In this document: piece by piece, positions 63,114 through 64,000 of the stretch
Layout of the letters: each line of letters begins with the position of its first letter
How positions within the stretch are numbered: position 1 is the stretch's first letter
NCBI GenBank assembly: GCA_024685315.1
Contig: JAIKVW010000054.1
Location: 62,001 to 126,000 of the forward strand
Length of the DNA stretch: 64,000 nt
Reading direction: 5' to 3'
From: Lachnospiraceae bacterium
GTDB lineage: Bacteria > Bacillota > Clostridia > Lachnospirales > Lachnospiraceae
Made by a program: the position numbers and the translations under genes
The notes under the pieces: model-generated
The model's input: the letters and a program-made list of their open reading frames with translations, nothing else
Told to the model about the DNA's origin: nothing
Database searches by the model: none

Positions 63114-64000
63114 ATGAAAGACAATAACATGAAGATTGAACAACGTATTCAAAATATGAAGAATTTCTATGTGAAGGCAGGCGACCTAATAGATAAACTT
63201 CCTGACGCTGTTCCACAAAAAGCAAGAACTACCCTTAAAGATGTAATACTCGGAGACAAAGATCTTAAGAAACTCATGGATGGTATCGATTCTCATCGGC
63301 CTCCAAGAATTTTCCTTATTGGTCGAACAGGGGTCGGTAAAAGCAGCTTGATAAACGCATTATGTGGATGCTACGTCGCTAGCGTAAGTGATACCCACAG
63401 TTGCACGGAAAGTGCAACTATATATAAGTGTAAGGATGGCAATCGCGTACTGATGGAAATCTGTGATACAAGGGGTATAGCAGAATCGGAGAGTATTAAT
63501 TCTACTGTTTCTGCTGAGCAGATGCTTGTTGAACAAATCAATGAATTCTCACCAGATGTTGCTATCTTGATGTTAAACTGTACTCATCGTGATGACGTAG
63601 ATTCAGATGTAAAATTCCTTAAGAAACTATCGAAATCTTATTTGGAAATCAATAGCGTGCGTCTTCCGATTGTCGTTGTTGTTAATAAGTGCGATGAGAT
63701 GGCTCCGACTAGGTTTAAATCTCCTGCGGAGTACCCTCAATCGAAGATTCGCAAAATTGAGGAAGTAGTTCAAAACTATAGGAATATAATTGTTAAAAGC
63801 GGGCTTAAAATTGATAATATCGTTGCTGTGTCATCATTGATAGATTGGAAACTCGAGGATGGAACTGAAATAGATGTTGAAAACATTGATAGTCTGCCCG
63901 TGCATGATATTGAAAATCTTCAAATGTCTTTTGACGGAAGATATAACATTGAGGAACTGCTTGATATTTTAGAAGAAGCCATCCAAGATTTTGAGGCACA
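63114..64000 (+). CDS. GTPase of the Era/YfjP type, partial
   Basis: About 295 residues visible before the window ends. AAAGGAG precedes ATG 63114. G1 is GRTGVGKS at 70-77 (then SLINALCG), G3 is DTRG in MEICDTRGIAES, G4 is NKCD in PIVVVVNKCDEM, and G5 is probably in VAVSSLID. A helical N-terminal segment (1-60) precedes the G domain. It lies 89 nt after the helicase gene in the same direction. Dynamin- or GTPase-type partners occur in several abortive-infection systems; here the role is only inferred from position. Confidence 0.85.
   Translation, partial: MKDNNMKIEQRIQNMKNFYVKAGDLIDKLPDAVPQKARTTLKDVILGDKDLKKLMDGIDSHRPPRIFLIGRTGVGKSSLINALCGCYVASVSDTHSCTESATIYKCKDGNRVLMEICDTRGIAESESINSTVSAEQMLVEQINEFSPDVAILMLNCTHRDDVDSDVKFLKKLSKSYLEINSVRLPIVVVVNKCDEMAPTRFKSPAEYPQSKIRKIEEVVQNYRNIIVKSGLKIDNIVAVSSLIDWKLEDGTEIDVENIDSLPVHDIENLQMSFDGRYNIEELLDILEEAIQDFEA

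Overview
The window reads as chromosomal DNA of an anaerobic Bacillota, most likely a Clostridia of the Lachnospiraceae type. This is inferred from gene content and sites: a CIRCE operator, canonical -35/-10 promoters, AGGAGG-type ribosome sites, type III glutamine synthetase, ANTAR-type nitrogen control, split glutamate synthase, sigma-54 activators and SLH-anchored wall hydrolases. No rRNA, tRNA, CRISPR array or insertion sequence was seen. Housekeeping parts are dense and moderately GC-rich. Two stretches (about 51.1-52.4 kb and 57.1-64.0 kb) are visibly more AT-rich and look acquired.

Layout. 1-10.7 kb: glycogen phosphorylase (partial), a eukaryote-like (type II) isoleucyl-tRNA synthetase, a degenerate Nudix protein, a paired CHR transporter, a hairpin-rich spacer, an EamA exporter and clpB under a CIRCE/HrcA operator. 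10.8-20.3 kb: lipoate ligase, then a beta-keto-acid catabolic locus: divergent operons (cyclophilin-like protein + CoA-transferase; SSS symporter + BKACE), a PAS/AAA+/Fis sigma-54 activator, and a second BKACE operon. Each of the three transcripts has a -24/-12 sigma-54 promoter motif with exact 10-nt GG-GC type spacing. 20.3-23.0 kb: cyclophilin lipoprotein and a VTC/DUF4956 pair.

23.0-43.3 kb: a large nitrogen locus of two divergent transcription units. The minus unit is glnN-amt/PII-asnB-pyrG-purF-carA-carB, which makes glutamine and then the enzymes that spend it. The plus unit is a split glutamate synthase (GATase, ferredoxin-FMN synthase, ferredoxin, flavoprotein, GXGXG), glnA and an ANTAR regulator with a pseudo-receiver. 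The shared control region carries two promoters and related terminator hairpins, consistent with antitermination by the ANTAR protein. A ~85-bp repeat lies at both outer ends of the locus.

43.3-51.1 kb: an SLH/GH25 cell-wall hydrolase, a small membrane protein with an XRE regulator and a perfect 22-bp palindrome, an Fe-S membrane protein, a DUF362 protein, MarR/MATE with a clear operator, and an MqsR toxin with a hybrid MqsA-type/Panacea antitoxin. 51.2-52.4 kb: a lone AAA+ ATPase behind five phased GTTATAAAA-like repeats. 52.4-57.2 kb: a second sigma-54 catabolic operon (SDR, PEP mutase/isocitrate lyase-type enzyme, GntP permease, activator) with a -24/-12 promoter and a 21-nt inverted-repeat candidate enhancer site. 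57.4-64.0 kb: a probable defence island, with a ribbon-helix-helix-like protein, an Eco57I-type methylase-like protein, a GIY-YIG/helicase protein and a GTPase cut by the window edge. The island and the sigma-54/BKACE locus are the best candidates for poorly described systems.
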